A stretch of DNA of 64,000 nucleotides from Mycobacterium sp. D16Q13 (GCF_002013375.1 NZ_MAEW01000010.1:248001-312000), one strand, 5' to 3'; shown: positions 46,915-56,484, numbered from the stretch's first letter. The notes: generated from the letters alone by a model not told the origin. Translations and numbers: made by a program.

Positions 46915-47369
46915 GCCGGAACCAACTCGAACATCGGAATCACCCGGTCGATCCGCGCCTGGTAATCGCCGAAGAACGCGTACGCGGCCACCAGCGCCGG
47001 GAACATATCGTTACGCTCGCTCGAATCCAGCTCGCGCACAACGGCGTTGTAGGTATCCGGAACTATCTCAACGGTCACCTCGGGATGGGCGCGCACATTG
47101 AAGATCCATGATGGGGGCCTCTGCTGTCCGCCGTTGGACCCCACAATGAACCTGCGCCCGTCGTGCTCGAAGTACCCCAGCGGGGTCAGCCGTTCGATTC
47201 CTGACTTGGCGCCGGTGATTGTCAGGATGAGCACCGGCATCTCATCGTCGGCCACCCCAGGCAGCTTGCCGCCGTTCTCGCGGAGCAGCCTGATCATCCG
47301 GCTATCGTGTTTCTGCACACCGTTTTCAGAAAGCTCCCGATACGTATCCGATGTCACACCTTCGGTCAT
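46911..47369 (-). CDS. Deazaflavin (F420)-dependent nitroreductase-family protein
   Basis: 152 residues of the DDN/FDOR split-barrel family. Typical features are LTITGAKSGIERLTPLGYFE, FIVGSNGGQQRPPSWIFNVR and VRAHPEVTVEI. Family members use reduced F420 to reduce quinones or nitro compounds; Ddn of M. tuberculosis activates pretomanid. The N-terminal extension is short, with no membrane anchor. The substrate cannot be inferred here. Confidence 0.87.
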   Translation of the reverse strand: MTEGVTSDTYRELSENGVQKHDSRMIRLLRENGGKLPGVADDEMPVLILTITGAKSGIERLTPLGYFEHDGRRFIVGSNGGQQRPPSWIFNVRAHPEVTVEIVPDTYNAVVRELDSSERNDMFPALVAAYAFFGDYQARIDRVIPMFELVPA

Positions 47370-47416
47370 ATCTCGACGTTAGCGCGAACTCAGAAGTCCG
47401 AACCCCACCGTCCCGC

Positions 47417-48235
47417 CTAGCGGACGTTACGCACCCGCTGCCGCAGCTCGGACGCCTCGACGGACTCGGTGCTGTACACGCGCACCACCGCCTCGTCACC
47501 TGCCTGTAGGTACGTGGATTCGCCCAGGGGCGTGTACTTGGTTGCCCCGATACCGATCAGCACATGCGCGGGGTGCCCGGCGGCCACCATCAGCGTGCCC
47601 ACATCCTCCAAGGGAGTGTCTGGCGAACCCTTTTGGTTATCCAATCTTTCGGTGATCCAGTCCAAGAGCACCTCGCCGTAGTAGGAGTAACCAAGTAGCG
47701 GGCTGTCCACGCCGTACTCGTGCTCTTGTCCGTCCGCGGTGTGCAGATGACAGTTCAGCCGCAGGGTGGCGGTTGGTCCGTCGGGGGTGAGATCGCTGAC
47801 TTCAAAGAACTGTCGCGCAACGCCTTTGGATGCCGCACCCCAATTCTTCTTATAACTGATCTTGGGGGCATTGGGCCGCCGGATCGAGCAGTCGTTGAAA
47901 GCGCCCAGCGCAAACGGCTCCAGCGATGCGACAACGTCACCACGCCAATGCACCCGGCATGCCAACCCCACCTCGGGTTCGATCTGCAGGTTCAGCGGGG
48001 TATCACTCTCGGGCAGCACCGTCTCATCGTGCGAGAGCGGGAACTGCCCCAGGAATCCATCGTCACCGGGCACGTACCAGGGGAAGATCCCCTTGGGCGC
48101 GATGCCGTTAGACGCCACGTTCACGAAATCCGCAGACTCCCCGGCCTGTTCGAGATGCCCGGCGAAGTTCCCGGCCACCCCGAAGCCGAACCAGCTACGC
48201 AGTTCGTCCAGCTCGACGTCGAGCATCTTGCTCAT
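47417..48235 (-). CDS. Conserved hypothetical protein, FAH-like features
   Basis: 272 residues from ATG 48235, which overlaps the serS stop (ATGA); a longer frame upstream lies inside serS and is rejected. The sequence has EPEVGL followed by [10 protein letters not shown], reminiscent of the fumarylacetoacetate hydrolase fold. It may belong to the DUF5718 group, but that is from memory. Ends in a hydrophilic RQRVRNVR. Translationally coupled to serS, last in the ankyrin-GAF-serS operon. Function unknown. Confidence 0.75.
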   Translation of the reverse strand: MSKMLDVELDELRSWFGFGVAGNFAGHLEQAGESADFVNVASNGIAPKGIFPWYVPGDDGFLGQFPLSHDETVLPESDTPLNLQIEPEVGLACRVHWRGDVVASLEPFALGAFNDCSIRRPNAPKISYKKNWGAASKGVARQFFEVSDLTPDGPTATLRLNCHLHTADGQEHEYGVDSPLLGYSYYGEVLLDWITERLDNQKGSPDTPLEDVGTLMVAAGHPAHVLIGIGATKYTPLGESTYLQAGDEAVVRVYSTESVEASELRQRVRNVR

Positions 48236-49488
48236 TTGGGCTCCAGCACTTCGGTTCCGACGAAGGGCACCAGGGCCGCGGGTACCCGAACGCTGCCATC
48301 GGGTAACTGGTGGTTCTCCAGGATCGCCACCAACCACCTCGTGGTCGCCAGCGTGCCATTGAGTGTCGCGGCCGTCTGCGGCTTACCGTTCTCGTCGCGG
48401 TAACGCACAGCCAGCCGCCGCGCCTGGAAGGTGGTGCAATTGGAGGTAGAGGTGAGTTCGCGGTAGGCCTGCTGCGTCGGCACCCACGCCTCGCAGTCAA
48501 ACTTGCGTGCCGCCGACGATCCCAAATCTCCTGCCGCAACGTCGATCACGCGGTACGGCACATCGATGTGGGCCAGCATCTGACGCTCCCAGCCCAGGAT
48601 CTTGTTGTGCTCGGCCTCGGCGTCCTCGGGCTTGCAGTAGACGAAGGCCTCCACCTTGTCGAACTGGTGCACCCGGATGATGCCGCGGGTGTCCTTGCCG
48701 TAGCTGCCGGCCTCGCGGCGGAAGCAGCTGGACCATCCGGCGTACCGCAACGGGCCCTCATTCAAGTCGAGGATCTCGCCGGAGTGGTACCCGGCGATCG
48801 GCACCTCCGAGGTGCCCACCAGATACAGGTCGTCTTCCTCGAGGTGGTACACCTCGTCGGCATGGGCACCCAAAAATCCTGTGCCACCCATGATTTCGGG
48901 CTTGACCAATACCGGGGGAATCAGCAGGGTGAAACCGTTGGCCACCGCGGTCTGCACGGCCAGCTGCAGCAGACCGAGTTGCAGCAGCGCTCCATATCCG
49001 GTGAGGAAGTAGAACCGGGCACCGGAGACCTTCGCGCCGCGCTCCATGTCGAACAGGCGCAGCGACTCGCCCAATTCCACATGGTCCTTGGGGTTTTCGA
49101 TGGCAGTCGGCTCGCCCACCAGCTCGCGGACCACAAAGTCCTGCTCGCCACCGGCCGGGACGCCGTCGATCACCACATTGCTGATCGCCTTGTGTGCCTC
49201 GGTGAACGAGGCTTCCGCCACCACCTGCTCGGCTTCGGCCGCCTTGACTCGCGCCGCGAGTTCAGAGGCGGCAGCCAGCAACGCGGGGCGCTCCTCGGGC
49301 GTCGCCTGACCTACCTTCTTACTTGCCGTCTTCTGCTCCGCGCGCAGAGTATCGCCGGTCGACACCGCCGCACGCCGTGACGTATCGGCGTCGAGGAGCA
49401 CATCCACGAGTGCCGGGTCCTCGCCTCGCAGACGCTGCGAGGCACGCACCGCGTCGGGATTTTCACGCAGAAATTTGAGGTCGATCAC
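48232..49488 (-). CDS. serS: Seryl-tRNA synthetase
   Basis: A class II synthetase that charges tRNA-Ser (and the selenocysteine tRNA where present). 418 residues, GTG start. N-terminal antiparallel coiled coil for tRNA binding (Ala/Glu-rich, about residues 30-105), motif 2 [20 protein letters not shown] and motif 3 [19 protein letters not shown]. Downstream of the GAF gene by 39 bp on the same strand. Equivalent to Rv3834c, keeping its place next to the Rv3835-Rv3836 pair. Confidence 0.96.
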   Translation of the reverse strand: MIDLKFLRENPDAVRASQRLRGEDPALVDVLLDADTSRRAAVSTGDTLRAEQKTASKKVGQATPEERPALLAAASELAARVKAAEAEQVVAEASFTEAHKAISNVVIDGVPAGGEQDFVVRELVGEPTAIENPKDHVELGESLRLFDMERGAKVSGARFYFLTGYGALLQLGLLQLAVQTAVANGFTLLIPPVLVKPEIMGGTGFLGAHADEVYHLEEDDLYLVGTSEVPIAGYHSGEILDLNEGPLRYAGWSSCFRREAGSYGKDTRGIIRVHQFDKVEAFVYCKPEDAEAEHNKILGWERQMLAHIDVPYRVIDVAAGDLGSSAARKFDCEAWVPTQQAYRELTSTSNCTTFQARRLAVRYRDENGKPQTAATLNGTLATTRWLVAILENHQLPDGSVRVPAALVPFVGTEVLEPK

Positions 49489-49527
49489 TCGCTGAACACT
49501 ACTGGGGCTAGTTTCCGCACCTGCGAT

Positions 49528-50058
49528 TCAGCCCAGTGCTGATCCATCGGCTCGAACAATCGTCTCGACCTGGGCACGCAACGCCGCCAGCTCCTCGTGC
49601 TCGGTCGGCGAGTACTCGCGCGCCACCTCGTCGAGCACACACACCGTGCCGACGACCTCACCGGCCGAGTTGTGAACGGGAAGCCCCAGATAGTTGGTGA
49701 GGCCGAACTCGATTTCATCCTCGTTGCCCGCGAAACGCGTGTCGACGCGCGAGTCCCTCACGAAGACCTCCTCACCGGTGTCCACGACGCGCTCGCAGTA
49801 CAGAGGGACCCTGCCCTGGTCGTCTCCCGCCTTCTTTCCGACAGAGCCAACCGTGTAGTGCTCGGCCGCCTCTCCAGCCGTGGCAGCGACAGCCATCGCA
49901 CCAGGCTCCGAACGCATGACCAGCACCGATCGGACACCTAGTAGGCGCGCGACCTCGTCAAGCCGCGGCGCCAGCTCAGCGAGCTGCGGATTGGTCTCGG
50001 CAGATGCCACGCAGCAACGCTCTCCCACCGCGGCGACAGCAGCGAGGGTTGCACTCAC
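49528..50058 (-). CDS. GAF-domain protein
   Basis: 176 residues, GTG start. One GAF domain with the usual pattern: RVPLYCERVVDTGEEVFVRD and TNYLGLPVHNSAGEVVGTVC followed by VLDEVAREYSPTE. No output domain, so it probably binds a small ligand or acts as a sensor partner. Lies 18 bp after the ankyrin gene and 39 bp before serS, an unusual setting for a synthetase. Confidence 0.85.
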   Translation of the reverse strand: MSATLAAVAAVGERCCVASAETNPQLAELAPRLDEVARLLGVRSVLVMRSEPGAMAVAATAGEAAEHYTVGSVGKKAGDDQGRVPLYCERVVDTGEEVFVRDSRVDTRFAGNEDEIEFGLTNYLGLPVHNSAGEVVGTVCVLDEVAREYSPTEHEELAALRAQVETIVRADGSALG

Positions 50059-50076
50059 CGTGAATCCGCAGGCGGC

Positions 50077-50526
50077 CTAACGGCCGAACAGGCTCAGATA
50101 CTCGTCCTTGCCGAACATCCGCGCCGCATCGAGCGCGGACGGGGTCCCGGCGGTGGGATCGGCGCCCGCATTGACCAGGATTTCGACGATGTCATCGGAG
50201 CCCTTGAACACCGCGCCGGCCAACGGGGTCTGCCCCTTGTCGTTGGCGCGATTGACGTCGGCGCCGCGCGCTATCAGCGACCGCACCGTCGACGCGTTCC
50301 CGTGGTAGGCGGCCAGCATGACAAGGGTGTCGCCCGCCTCGTTCGTCAGATCCACCGGTGCACCGGAGTCCAGGTACGCGGCCAGGGTGGACGCGTTGCC
50401 CTCTCTGGCCATATCGAAAAGCTCGTGGGCGAGCGCGGCGACCTGCTCGGCAACGCGGGCCTGATGCTCGGCTTCCCCCGCTGAAGAGTCGCCGATCTCG
50501 TCGCCGTCATCACGGTCAGGTTCCAT
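50077..50526 (-). CDS. Ankyrin-repeat protein
   Basis: 149 residues from ATG 50526 (MEPDRDDGDEIGDSSAGEAE). After an acidic N-terminus come about three ankyrin repeats, e.g. NEAGDTLVMLAAYHGNASTV and NDKGQTPLAGAVFKGSDDIV. A cytoplasmic protein-binding module; partner unknown. First gene of an operon with a GAF protein and serS, and divergent from the septum-formation gene across 85 bp. Confidence 0.87.
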   Translation of the reverse strand: MEPDRDDGDEIGDSSAGEAEHQARVAEQVAALAHELFDMAREGNASTLAAYLDSGAPVDLTNEAGDTLVMLAAYHGNASTVRSLIARGADVNRANDKGQTPLAGAVFKGSDDIVEILVNAGADPTAGTPSALDAARMFGKDEYLSLFGR

Positions 50527-50611
50527 CGTTGTCACAGAGTTCAATCTAGCTGCGCTCGCGGACAGCATCGCTGGGCTAACCCGCACCGCCACCTGTAACA
50601 ATGACTGCAGT

Positions 50612-52279
50612 ATGAGTGACGAAGCCGAACCCACGCCGAAGGTCGAGCGGGACGAGTCCTCCCCGGACCAATCCACCAACGACGAGGTGGACACCGATAC
50701 GTCCGCGGACTCCGCTGCTGAGTCCGCGGATGCTGCCGTGCCCCCCGCGGAGGCCCAGGAAACCCCGGAGACCCCCGTCGCCTCGGACTCTGATACCGAA
50801 TCGGCCGCTGCCGACTCTCCGCAGACGGAAGTCTTGGACTACCCCGAAAACGAGGATCCCGACGCTTCCGCCGATGGCGTCGACGAGGCCGCTCAGCCGG
50901 CAAAGAACCACTGGTGGGAGGGCCTGAAAGAGGGCCTTAAAGAGCGCTCCACCCACCGTGCGCTGCTGCTCGTCACTTTTGGCGGGTTGTTCATCGCGGG
51001 TCTCACTCAGGCGCTGCCGGACGGCTGGACCTCGGCAGATCGTTTGGTCAACAAGATCGATTCCAATCCGGTACCGAGCACCGGCGCCCCGGGCAACAGC
51101 ACCTTCAATTCGGCAAAGGGTGGCGACTGCCTCAGTTGGTCCGCGCCCACGTCCATGGCCGACGTCCGGACCGTCGATTGTGCGACCGACCATCGTTTCG
51201 AGGTCGCCGAGTCGATTGACCTGCGGACCTTCCCCGGCACGGAGTACGGGCCGGATTCGCAGCCGCCCAGCATGGTGCGCATCCAGGAGATCAGCCAGGA
51301 GCAGTGCCAGGTCGCCATCAATCGCTATCTGGGCGATCGCTACGACCCGAACAGCCGATTCACCATGGGCATGCTGTACCCGGATAAGAAGGGCTGGTCT
51401 GAGGCGGGCGAACGACGCGTGCTGTGTGGGCTACAGCTCCCCGGCTCCGATAACCAGCAACAGCTCTTCCGCGGCAAGGTGGCCGAGCAGGACCAGTCCA
51501 AGGTCTGGCCGGTAGGCACGTGTGTCGGCATCGACTCGACGACGAACCTGCCCACCGAGCTCCCGGTGGACTGCGACAGGGCGCATGCCATGGAGATCAC
51601 CGGAACCGTGAGCCTCGCGGAGCAGTTCCCGGGTTCGGTACCACCCGAACCCGACCAGGATGCGTTCATCAAGGACAACTGCAACCGCCTGACCAACGAG
51701 TACATGGGCAATCCCGACGGGTTCCGCGCCACCACGCTGACGCTGTCGTACAACACGATCACCTTGCCGAGCTGGACCGCGGGGAGCCGTCAGGTCAGCT
51801 GCAACATCGGTTCCACCCTCGGCAACGGCGCGTGGTCGACCTTGGTCAACAGCGCCAAAAGCGGGCAATTACTGATCAATGGGCAACCGCCGGTACCGCC
51901 GCCGGACATTCCCGCGGACCGGCTGAACCTGCCGCCGATCCCGTTGTCCACCACCCCGGCGCCGACCCAGCAGCCGACTCAGCAACCCAGCTACACCCAG
52001 CAGCCGACATACACGCAGCAGCCAACCCGCACTCAACAACCAACACAGCAACCGACCCAGCAGCCGACGCGGACCTCTGCGCCGCCGACGTCTTCGGTCG
52101 CGCCTAACCCGAGCAATCCTCCTGGTAACACGATCGTGACGACGCTGCCGCCGGGCGCGGGTCCACCACCGCCTCCCGCGGGCCCGCCGATGGATGGCCC
52201 ACCCATGGAGGGACCGCCGATGGAGGGGCAGGTGCCGGGACAGGCACCGCCCGGAGCCCCGCCACCCGGGCCGGCCTAG
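50612..52279 (+). CDS. Membrane protein with septum-formation domains, Rv3835 homologue
   Basis: 555 residues. Acidic Ser/Asp/Glu/Ala-rich cytoplasmic N-terminus (about 1-95), one membrane segment (RALLLVTFGGLFIAGLTQA), then an extracellular part with two Septum_form-like domains rich in paired cysteines (GDCLSWSAP ... RRVLCGLQ; GTCVGIDSTTN ... RQVSCNIG), and a low-complexity tail with TQQP repeats (about 445-490) and PPM(D/E)GPP repeats. Probably an envelope or division-associated protein. Followed 28 bp later by the small metallopeptidase gene, as in M. tuberculosis. Confidence 0.86.
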   Translation: MSDEAEPTPKVERDESSPDQSTNDEVDTDTSADSAAESADAAVPPAEAQETPETPVASDSDTESAAADSPQTEVLDYPENEDPDASADGVDEAAQPAKNHWWEGLKEGLKERSTHRALLLVTFGGLFIAGLTQALPDGWTSADRLVNKIDSNPVPSTGAPGNSTFNSAKGGDCLSWSAPTSMADVRTVDCATDHRFEVAESIDLRTFPGTEYGPDSQPPSMVRIQEISQEQCQVAINRYLGDRYDPNSRFTMGMLYPDKKGWSEAGERRVLCGLQLPGSDNQQQLFRGKVAEQDQSKVWPVGTCVGIDSTTNLPTELPVDCDRAHAMEITGTVSLAEQFPGSVPPEPDQDAFIKDNCNRLTNEYMGNPDGFRATTLTLSYNTITLPSWTAGSRQVSCNIGSTLGNGAWSTLVNSAKSGQLLINGQPPVPPPDIPADRLNLPPIPLSTTPAPTQQPTQQPSYTQQPTYTQQPTRTQQPTQQPTQQPTRTSAPPTSSVAPNPSNPPGNTIVTTLPPGAGPPPPPAGPPMDGPPMEGPPMEGQVPGQAPPGAPPPGPA

Positions 52280-52307
52280 CGGTGCCCGCACCCGACTCCG
52301 GCCCCTG

Positions 52308-52658
52308 ATGGCCGTCCCGATGAGCGAGCAACGGTTCGAAGAACTCGTCGCCGATGCCCTCGACGCCGTGCCGCCCAAGCTTGCCGCCGCCATCGACAAC
52401 GTGGTGGTGCTGGTCCAGGACCAGCATCCGGAGGATCCCGAACTACTCGGGCTATACGAGGGGATCGCGCTGACCGAGCGTGACAGCTTCTACGCGGGCG
52501 CGCTGCCGGACACCATCACGATCTATCGCGAGCCGTTGCTCGAGATGTGTTCCAGCGAACACGAGGTGATCGACGAGGTGACGATCACCGTCATCCACGA
52601 GATCGCTCACCATTTTGGTATCGACGATGAGCGACTACACCAGCTGGGCTGGGACTAA
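52308..52658 (+). CDS. Small zincin-like metallopeptidase, Rv3836 homologue
   Basis: 116 residues from ATG 52308; ATG 52320 (MSEQRFEELVADALDAVP) is an equally good start. A compact metallopeptidase-family protein with the zinc motif HEIAHHFGID near the C-terminus and a preceding acidic stretch (SSEHEVIDEVTITVI). Proteins of this size and motif are called metallopeptidase family or minimal zincin; activity is not established for most. Probably co-transcribed with the septum-formation gene. Confidence 0.88.
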   Translation: MAVPMSEQRFEELVADALDAVPPKLAAAIDNVVVLVQDQHPEDPELLGLYEGIALTERDSFYAGALPDTITIYREPLLEMCSSEHEVIDEVTITVIHEIAHHFGIDDERLHQLGWD

Positions 52659-52803
52659 AGAGGCGGCTGAGGTTTGCGGGAAAAATATCCAAAAATCTCG
52701 GAGAATGATGGAACCGAACAGAGGGATCCGCCGTCCATCTCTAGTGAAAGGGCAAATCTGCCCGTAGGACGACGCGAGACGAGCGGGGGAAAGGGGACAG
52801 AAG

Positions 52804-53175
52804 ATGGCTGACGTACCGGCGCCCGCCCAGCGTGAGGAGATCCGTTGGGACCTGGCTAACCAGCCGGGGACTGTTCTACAGGTCGATCCGGATGTGATGA
52901 AGGATGCCGCTGTCCAGTACGACGCGATGGCGCAGCGACTGCAGGAGGCTCTCGACAAGCAGCTCGAGGCCACGAAGTTCGGCTCCGCGGGCCGCGACGA
53001 GGTGTCCACCGCGGTGGCCAACGCGTCCGCGAAGACCAACGAGAACTTCGAGAAGGTCGCCAAGGACGGCATCGAGCAGCTCAAGCGCATTGCCGAGGCG
53101 TTCCGACGCAACTCGCAGGCGTTCGTGGATCTCGAACGGCACAACGCCGCCCGTATCAATGGTGTGGGGGAATAG
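52804..53175 (+). CDS. PE-like / WXG100-related type VII secretion substrate
   Basis: 123 residues, almost entirely predicted helical, no signal peptide. It has the helical-hairpin character of PE/EspC-type substrates. Near the C-terminus F107-V-D-L-E111 stands where type VII substrates carry YxxxD/E, with Phe for Tyr. No PE dipeptide at the usual place. Three bases separate it from a PPE-like gene, and an EspG gene follows, which strongly supports a type VII role. A GGGGAAAGGGG purine run precedes the ATG. No esx or ecc genes are nearby. Confidence 0.75.
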   Translation: MADVPAPAQREEIRWDLANQPGTVLQVDPDVMKDAAVQYDAMAQRLQEALDKQLEATKFGSAGRDEVSTAVANASAKTNENFEKVAKDGIEQLKRIAEAFRRNSQAFVDLERHNAARINGVGE

Positions 53176-53178
53176 ATC

Positions 53179-54219
53179 ATGACCGGATTCACTGGCGTCA
53201 ACTGGGTGGCCCGTAAGGCGAAGAAGCTGGCCCTGGACCTGACCACCGGTGCGGGCCCGACGCATGTTGTCGACAGCGCCCTGGCCTGGCAAGAGATCAG
53301 CGCCGCGTTCGCCGAGGTGCACGAGAACAGCCTGGGCGTCAGCGAGAAGCTCGTGGAGGGGTACCGCGGACCTCGTGCCGAGGAGGCGCTGTCCAAGCTG
53401 ACCCCTTTCACCGAGTGGCTGGACAAGATGGCCGGACTGACTCAGGAAGTCAGCGACACCGCCAACACCTACGCCGAGTCCTATGGCACCGCGGTTCTTG
53501 ACATGCCGCACATCAACGACCTGGCCCAGCTGGAGAAGGCCAAGGCCGAAGCTTTGTCGGCTGGCGGAGCGCTATTCGGACTCCACGCCACCACCGAGGG
53601 CATGGAGCAGGGTCTCGACCTGCAGGCCGCTAAGGCCATGGAGACCTACGAGTCAGCCAGCGTGCCCGCGGCCAAGGTCGTGGAGTTCCCGGCGGCTCCG
53701 GAGATCATCAAGTACCCCGAAGAGAAGTCGGAAGCCAACAGCGGCAACACCGGTGTCAGCGCTGCGGGCGTTGGCCTGTCCGAGATGGGCCCGAGCCCGC
53801 TGAGCCCCGACTCGGTGCCCGGAGTGCAGAGCGCCCGCGCGGCGGCCATCTCGATGACCGCCAACGCGGCCGCCGCCGGCGGCTCCGGTATGGGCATGGG
53901 CGGAATGGGTGCGCCGATGGCCGGCATGATGGCCGGCGGCGCGCTGGCCGCGAGCGCAGGCAAGGGCATCAAGGCCGGAAACGTCAACAGCAAGAAGGAC
54001 GAGGACGAAGACGACGAGAAGCTCACCGCCATCGGCGCCACCGGCGTCTTCATGGGCGACGAGAGCAAGCCCGTCGAACTGCCGGACATTCTGACCACCA
54101 AGTCGGGTACCGACAAGGTCGCCGACTTTGAAAACGTAGATGCCTCAACGCTGTTCGAGCGCGGCGGCTCCAAGGGAGCAGTGGCGCCGCCGGTCCTCGG
54201 TGCGAGCGCGGAGCTGTGA
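53179..54219 (+). CDS. Divergent PPE-like protein
   Basis: 346 residues. The N-terminal 180 residues align in layout with PPE domains: TTGAGPTHVVDSALAWQEIS, YRGPRAEEALSKLTPFTEWL at the WxG hairpin position (Tyr for Trp), and helices rich in Ala. The Pro-Pro-Glu motif itself is missing. The rest is Gly/Met/Ala-rich (GGSGMGMGGMG) with an acidic KKDEDEDDEK patch. Probably a heterodimer partner of the upstream PE-like protein, recognised by the downstream EspG. Which ESX system would export it is unknown. Confidence 0.75.
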   Translation: MTGFTGVNWVARKAKKLALDLTTGAGPTHVVDSALAWQEISAAFAEVHENSLGVSEKLVEGYRGPRAEEALSKLTPFTEWLDKMAGLTQEVSDTANTYAESYGTAVLDMPHINDLAQLEKAKAEALSAGGALFGLHATTEGMEQGLDLQAAKAMETYESASVPAAKVVEFPAAPEIIKYPEEKSEANSGNTGVSAAGVGLSEMGPSPLSPDSVPGVQSARAAAISMTANAAAAGGSGMGMGGMGAPMAGMMAGGALAASAGKGIKAGNVNSKKDEDEDDEKLTAIGATGVFMGDESKPVELPDILTTKSGTDKVADFENVDASTLFERGGSKGAVAPPVLGASAEL

Positions 54220-54959
54220 CCGTCCGCCTGGACTTCGACGAACTGGAGCTGACCCGCGAGATCACCGGTAACGACCTCTTGCCGGTTGTGTTGGCCGCGG
54301 GTCCGCGCCACGAAGACGAAGTCGAACATCGAGACGCCCTGGAAAGCGCCCGCGCCAGGCTCAAGGAGCGCAATCTGCTGAAGGGCGAGGACCTTCACCC
54401 GACGCTGCGTGACATGCTGACCTCGGCCAGCAAGGCCACCGGTCAGGTGGCGGTACGCCGTTGGGCGGGATCGCAGATGCTGCGCCTGTGCCTGGTCGAG
54501 CACGGCGAGGCGTATGTGCTGCTGGTCAATGATGGCGAGGGTGTGGCCATGCGATCGGTGTCCGGTTCACTCGGCGCCGAACTGTGGCGCTACCTGGGCG
54601 ATGCCACCCCGCTGAAGTTCGGGTCGATCAACGCGCCCGCCGAGCAGCTGGCCCTGGCCCTCAATGCCGAGCCCGCCGATATGGCCCGCCATCTCATGGC
54701 GCTCGGTGCCACCAAGGCCGACGCCGTAACCGTCGCGAAGGCGATGGCTCGCCGCGGCGCGATGACCGAGATCACCGCAATTCGCCGAGTCGACGGCATC
54801 ACCGACCGCGCACCTGGCGGAGTTGCGGTGTACGACACCGCGTTTGGCCGAATCATGGCGACTCCCAGCACATCTGCCGACGGTGCGTTGTGGGCCACGC
54901 TCACTCCAGCGACACCGCAGCGGATGACGCACGCGCTCAAGAGCCTCGGCCTGGAGTAG
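54216..54959 (+). CDS. EspG-family type VII chaperone
   Basis: 247 residues, GTG start overlapping the PPE-like stop (GTGA). The N-terminal LDFDELELTREITGNDLLPV and overall mixed alpha/beta layout match EspG (ESAT-6 secretion-associated) proteins, which bind PPE partners in the cytosol and deliver them to a specific ESX machine. Each EspG serves its own system, so its pairing here predicts a dedicated PE/PPE substrate. Length is slightly short for the family. Confidence 0.82.
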   Translation: MTVRLDFDELELTREITGNDLLPVVLAAGPRHEDEVEHRDALESARARLKERNLLKGEDLHPTLRDMLTSASKATGQVAVRRWAGSQMLRLCLVEHGEAYVLLVNDGEGVAMRSVSGSLGAELWRYLGDATPLKFGSINAPAEQLALALNAEPADMARHLMALGATKADAVTVAKAMARRGAMTEITAIRRVDGITDRAPGGVAVYDTAFGRIMATPSTSADGALWATLTPATPQRMTHALKSLGLE

Positions 54960-54973
54960 GGCAACGGCCCTGT

Positions 54974-55678
54974 TCACACCGTCTTGGTGACGCCGTAGTA
55001 GCCGATGATGTCTTCAGTTCCTGAGGTCGTGCTGGTGAGCACCGCATAGGACCGCAGGAACGACTGCCCGATGCACCCATCGATCTTGATGTGGACATCC
55101 TTGAGCGTGACGCGTGATTGCGTGCCCTTGAACTTCTTCTTGGTGACAGAGACGTTGATGACCTCACCGGGCTTTGGTCTCACCTCAATGTTTCCCACGA
55201 GGGGCATGCTGATATTGCCGAGTCCGGACTGGCCGATCGACGAGGAGAGGCCGACGCTTCCGGTCAGACGAACACCACTCAGCGCGATACCGCAGCCGAT
55301 CTGATAGCCCGCCTCGACGGTGCCGCCTTTCAACTTGGTGCTACCGCCTCCCTTCACGGTGGCGATGAATGTGCCTCCGGCCAGATACTCACGGGATGAG
55401 GTCGCCGTGGTGAGTGGCGGGATTGGCAGCTGGGTCTCTTCCTCGGCCGCAAGCGTCAACACCCAGCCGTCCGGTGTGGTGACGGTCGCCGGTGGTTCTG
55501 AGGCGACGACGCCGGTGTCCAACGCTGGGCCTGGTTCGCCCTCCACCGGGGGCGGCGGGTTCTCGGCTGCGGCGGGCAAGGGAAGTGGAGAAGGAATGGG
55601 TTCGGCCGATGCCAGCGGGGCCGCTCCCGTGAGTACGCACGCGGCAGTCACCGTGGCAAGAGTTCTATACATGGTCAT
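54974..55678 (-). CDS. MspA-family porin-like protein, copy 1
   Basis: 234 residues: signal peptide (…LASA), a Pro/Ala/Glu-rich segment of about 50 residues, then an MspA-like beta domain (SREYLAGGTFIATVKG, GTVEAGYQIGCGI, GQSFLRSYAVLTSTTSGTED). MspA is the outer-membrane porin of fast-growing mycobacteria. Two cysteines (in QIGCGI and DGCIGQ) are conserved in both copies here but absent from MspA, and no Asp-Asp pair like the MspA constriction is seen. Possibly a specialised channel or a periplasmic relative. Second gene of a two-gene operon. Confidence 0.82.
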   Translation of the reverse strand: MTMYRTLATVTAACVLTGAAPLASAEPIPSPLPLPAAAENPPPPVEGEPGPALDTGVVASEPPATVTTPDGWVLTLAAEEETQLPIPPLTTATSSREYLAGGTFIATVKGGGSTKLKGGTVEAGYQIGCGIALSGVRLTGSVGLSSSIGQSGLGNISMPLVGNIEVRPKPGEVINVSVTKKKFKGTQSRVTLKDVHIKIDGCIGQSFLRSYAVLTSTTSGTEDIIGYYGVTKTV

Positions 55679-55735
55679 CGACGCCTCTCAAAACTGGATG
55701 TGGTTGAGCAAGTAAGGGTTTGGCTGGTCCAGAAG

Positions 55736-56416
55736 TCAGACGGCCTTGGTGACGCCCATGTAGGTGATCACGTCCTGCGTGTCCTCGGTGGAACTGGTCA
55801 AAATCGCATAGGAGCGGATGAAGGACTGACCCACGCAGCTGTCGATCTTGATACGAAACGCGGTAATAGAGACGCGGGCGGTGTCCCCCTCGAATGCCAT
55901 CTTGGTGACCGGGATGATGGTCGCGGTCCCCGGCTTGAGGGTCGGGCGGACCTGTGCAAAGACGTTGCCGCCGACGCTGGGCACGCCTGCGGGGCTGATC
56001 TGTGGCGTGATGCCGCCACCAAATCTCAGGTCGACCTCGGCAGCGCTTATGCCACAACCGATTTGGTATCCAGCCTCCAGGATGCCGTCGGTCAGTTTGG
56101 TGGTACCGGCCCCCTTGATGGCTCCGAGGAAGGTGCCACCGACCAGATACTCGCGCGAGGACAGGGCCGTGGTCAACGGCGCGACAGGCAACTGCACCTC
56201 GTCCTTGGCCGCGACAGCCAGAATCCAGCCCTCTCGCGTCCGTAGGGTGCCCGGCTCCCCCGACGCGACGGCACCGTCTGCCGCAGGCGGGACCGGTACC
56301 GAATCGGCCGCCGCTGCATCCGGAAGTGGCTCGCCGCCCGGCGGATCCGCCAGGGCCACGGGCGCGATCGCACCGAGCGCACACGCGGTGGTCAGGACGG
56401 CAAGACTTTTCAGCAT
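55736..56416 (-). CDS. MspA-family porin-like protein, copy 2
   Basis: 226 residues from ATG 56416 (MLKSLAVLTTACALG); a longer frame adds 13 unlikely residues. Signal peptide ending VALA, a Pro/Ala-rich segment, then the same domain as copy 1 (SREYLVGGTFLGAIKG, EAGYQIGCGISAAEV, GQSFIRSYAILTSSTED, VTKAV end). The Cys pair is shared. 57 bp separate it from copy 1. Its upstream region contains a TACCC-N5-GGGTA inverted repeat, suggesting control by a CsoR-family copper sensor. Confidence 0.83.
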   Translation of the reverse strand: MLKSLAVLTTACALGAIAPVALADPPGGEPLPDAAAADSVPVPPAADGAVASGEPGTLRTREGWILAVAAKDEVQLPVAPLTTALSSREYLVGGTFLGAIKGAGTTKLTDGILEAGYQIGCGISAAEVDLRFGGGITPQISPAGVPSVGGNVFAQVRPTLKPGTATIIPVTKMAFEGDTARVSITAFRIKIDSCVGQSFIRSYAILTSSTEDTQDVITYMGVTKAV

Positions 56417-56484
56417 GGTGGCGGCGGTGCCTCTCAGTTGTCCAACACGGTCCATCCCCGGGAAGCCCGGGGGGCGATACCTGG

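Noticed and set aside
52750..52763. Small hairpin GGGCA-N4-TGCCC before the PE-like gene
   Set aside because: Too short to call a terminator or riboswitch; may be chance in GC-rich DNA.
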